A stretch of DNA of 64,000 nt from assembly GCF_014696875.1 (NCBI RefSeq), contig NZ_JACJQV010000200.1, forward strand, positions 1 to 64,000, given 5' to 3'. The notes beneath the pieces were generated by a model. That model saw nothing but the letters and a program-made list of their open reading frames with translations, searched no databases and had not been told where the DNA came from. Both the position numbers and the translations under genes were made by a program. Positions 63,539 through 64,000 of this stretch are shown piece by piece. Each line of letters begins with the position of its first letter. The first letter of the stretch is position 1. Origin of the DNA: Microcystis wesenbergii FACHB-1317 (GTDB lineage Bacteria; Cyanobacteriota; Cyanobacteriia; Cyanobacteriales; Microcystaceae).

Positions 63539-64000
63539 CTAGAGATCGCTGCCGGTCTGTTCCTCTCGGAAGTAAAGCTGATATAATTGACAGCTAGGCT
63601 GGGCTAGGTCGCCTTTTAACTGAATTAAACCCATACTTTCCAGTTTATAGGCAGTAATCGGTTCTAATCGCACTCCCTTATCGGAAGAATTAACCACTTC
63701 CCCCATCGCTGTCAATAATTCCGGCTGTTTTTGCAGATTATCCCAGTGATGACGCAGGTGTGCCGCATAAATTCCCCCTTGGGTAGCAGCATTAGGGAGA
63801 ATATTTTTCTCCCCGCGCACCTGCGCTTCCAGGGCCAAACGGCTAAGATAGGGATGACCAGCAACTAGGGCAATTAAATCCAGGATAAAACGCTGATTAT
63901 CGTCATTTTTAGGCAATCCATAGCTATTAGCCAAGTTTTCCAGTTGTTCGAGGCTAAAACCGGGTAATTTAATCCCGCGGCCGACATTAAAGGGAGATTG
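63539..64000 (-). CDS. AAA-like ATPase-domain protein, C-terminal part (5' end outside window)
   Basis: The frame is open to the edge of the window, reading PFNVGRGIKLPGFSLEQLEN before LANSYGLPKND, so the internal TTG at 63934 is not a start. The pattern matches the C-terminal half of the cyanobacterial AAA-like domain family often fused to WD40, CHAT or TIR modules, with GHPYLSRLALEAQV and ITAYKLESMGLIQLKGD (a winged-helix-like end). It is convergent with the WD40 gene. The ATPase motifs lie outside the window, so the call is provisional. Confidence 0.7.
   Translation of the reverse strand, partial: QSPFNVGRGIKLPGFSLEQLENLANSYGLPKNDDNQRFILDLIALVAGHPYLSRLALEAQVRGEKNILPNAATQGGIYAAHLRHHWDNLQKQPELLTAMGEVVNSSDKGVRLEPITAYKLESMGLIQLKGDLAQPSCQLYQLYFREEQTGSDL

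Noticed and set aside
63539-63934. Complete small gene starting at TTG 63934
   Set aside because: The frame remains open to the window edge with family-typical residues, so it is the end of a larger gene.

Overview
The window looks like a bloom-forming cyanobacterium, most likely Microcystis. The evidence is the HIP1 octamer GCGATCGC in several genes, an NDH-1/CO2-uptake operon, a cyanobacterial RNase E with its C-terminal Arg-rich nonapeptide, a GUN4-domain protein, Uma2-type nucleases, many transposon remnants, and G/C-run miniature repeats. All identifications come from reading the sequence; no database search was possible.

Layout. 1-7.0 kb is accessory and scarred: an IS4-type transposase tail, a PEBP-family protein and a broken copy of its tail, a 2OG-Fe dioxygenase cut by an amber codon next to an EamA exporter, a PIN/AbrB toxin-antitoxin pair between 86-bp direct repeats, a decayed IS630 and a Uma2 protein. 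7.3-13.9 kb is an inducible CO2-uptake operon: a LysR regulator (CcmR/NdhR type), NdhF3, a Tat-exported beta-carbonic anhydrase, NdhD3 and CupA. 14-20.6 kb holds housekeeping or conserved genes: Uma2, a DUF2232 membrane protein, a split TPR-FkbM methyltransferase, rne and rnhB.

21.5-51.1 kb is a biosynthetic gene cluster of about 30 kb in three transcription blocks. It has two NRPS proteins (A-T-C and A-NMT-T-C), a free carrier protein, an aryl-acid ligase, a chorismate-lyase-like protein, a HemN-like radical SAM enzyme, a ThDP carboligase-like enzyme, a class III aminotransferase, two thioester reductases, two O-methyltransferase-like enzymes, an acyl-CoA-dehydrogenase-like flavoenzyme, a cis-prenyltransferase, two class I isoprenoid enzymes, three sulfotransferases and an ABC exporter. 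This set fits the published aeruginoguanidine/microguanidine family of Microcystis (sulfated aryl unit plus prenylated N-methyl-arginines), as I recall it. The genes suggest a route: chorismate to 4-hydroxybenzoate, loading on the carrier protein, reduction to the aldehyde, acyloin condensation with pyruvate on ThDP, transamination to an aryl-hydroxy-propylamine, coupling to arginine, then prenylation and sulfation. Both NRPS C domains lack the catalytic second His of HHxxxDG.

51.4-55.7 kb is a three-gene unit: a LamG-DUF2235 hydrolase, a small Gly-rich membrane protein and a coiled-coil-GUN4 protein. It may be a conflict or stress system. Two more paralogues of the small membrane protein sit at the edge and in the centre of the biosynthetic cluster. 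55.8-64 kb carries gnd, a metallo-beta-lactamase-fold protein with a degenerate metal motif, a DNA methyltransferase, two GT4 glycosyltransferases separated by a miniature transposable element, a seven-blade WD40 protein and the 3' end of an AAA-like ATPase gene. No rRNA, tRNA or CRISPR array was found.
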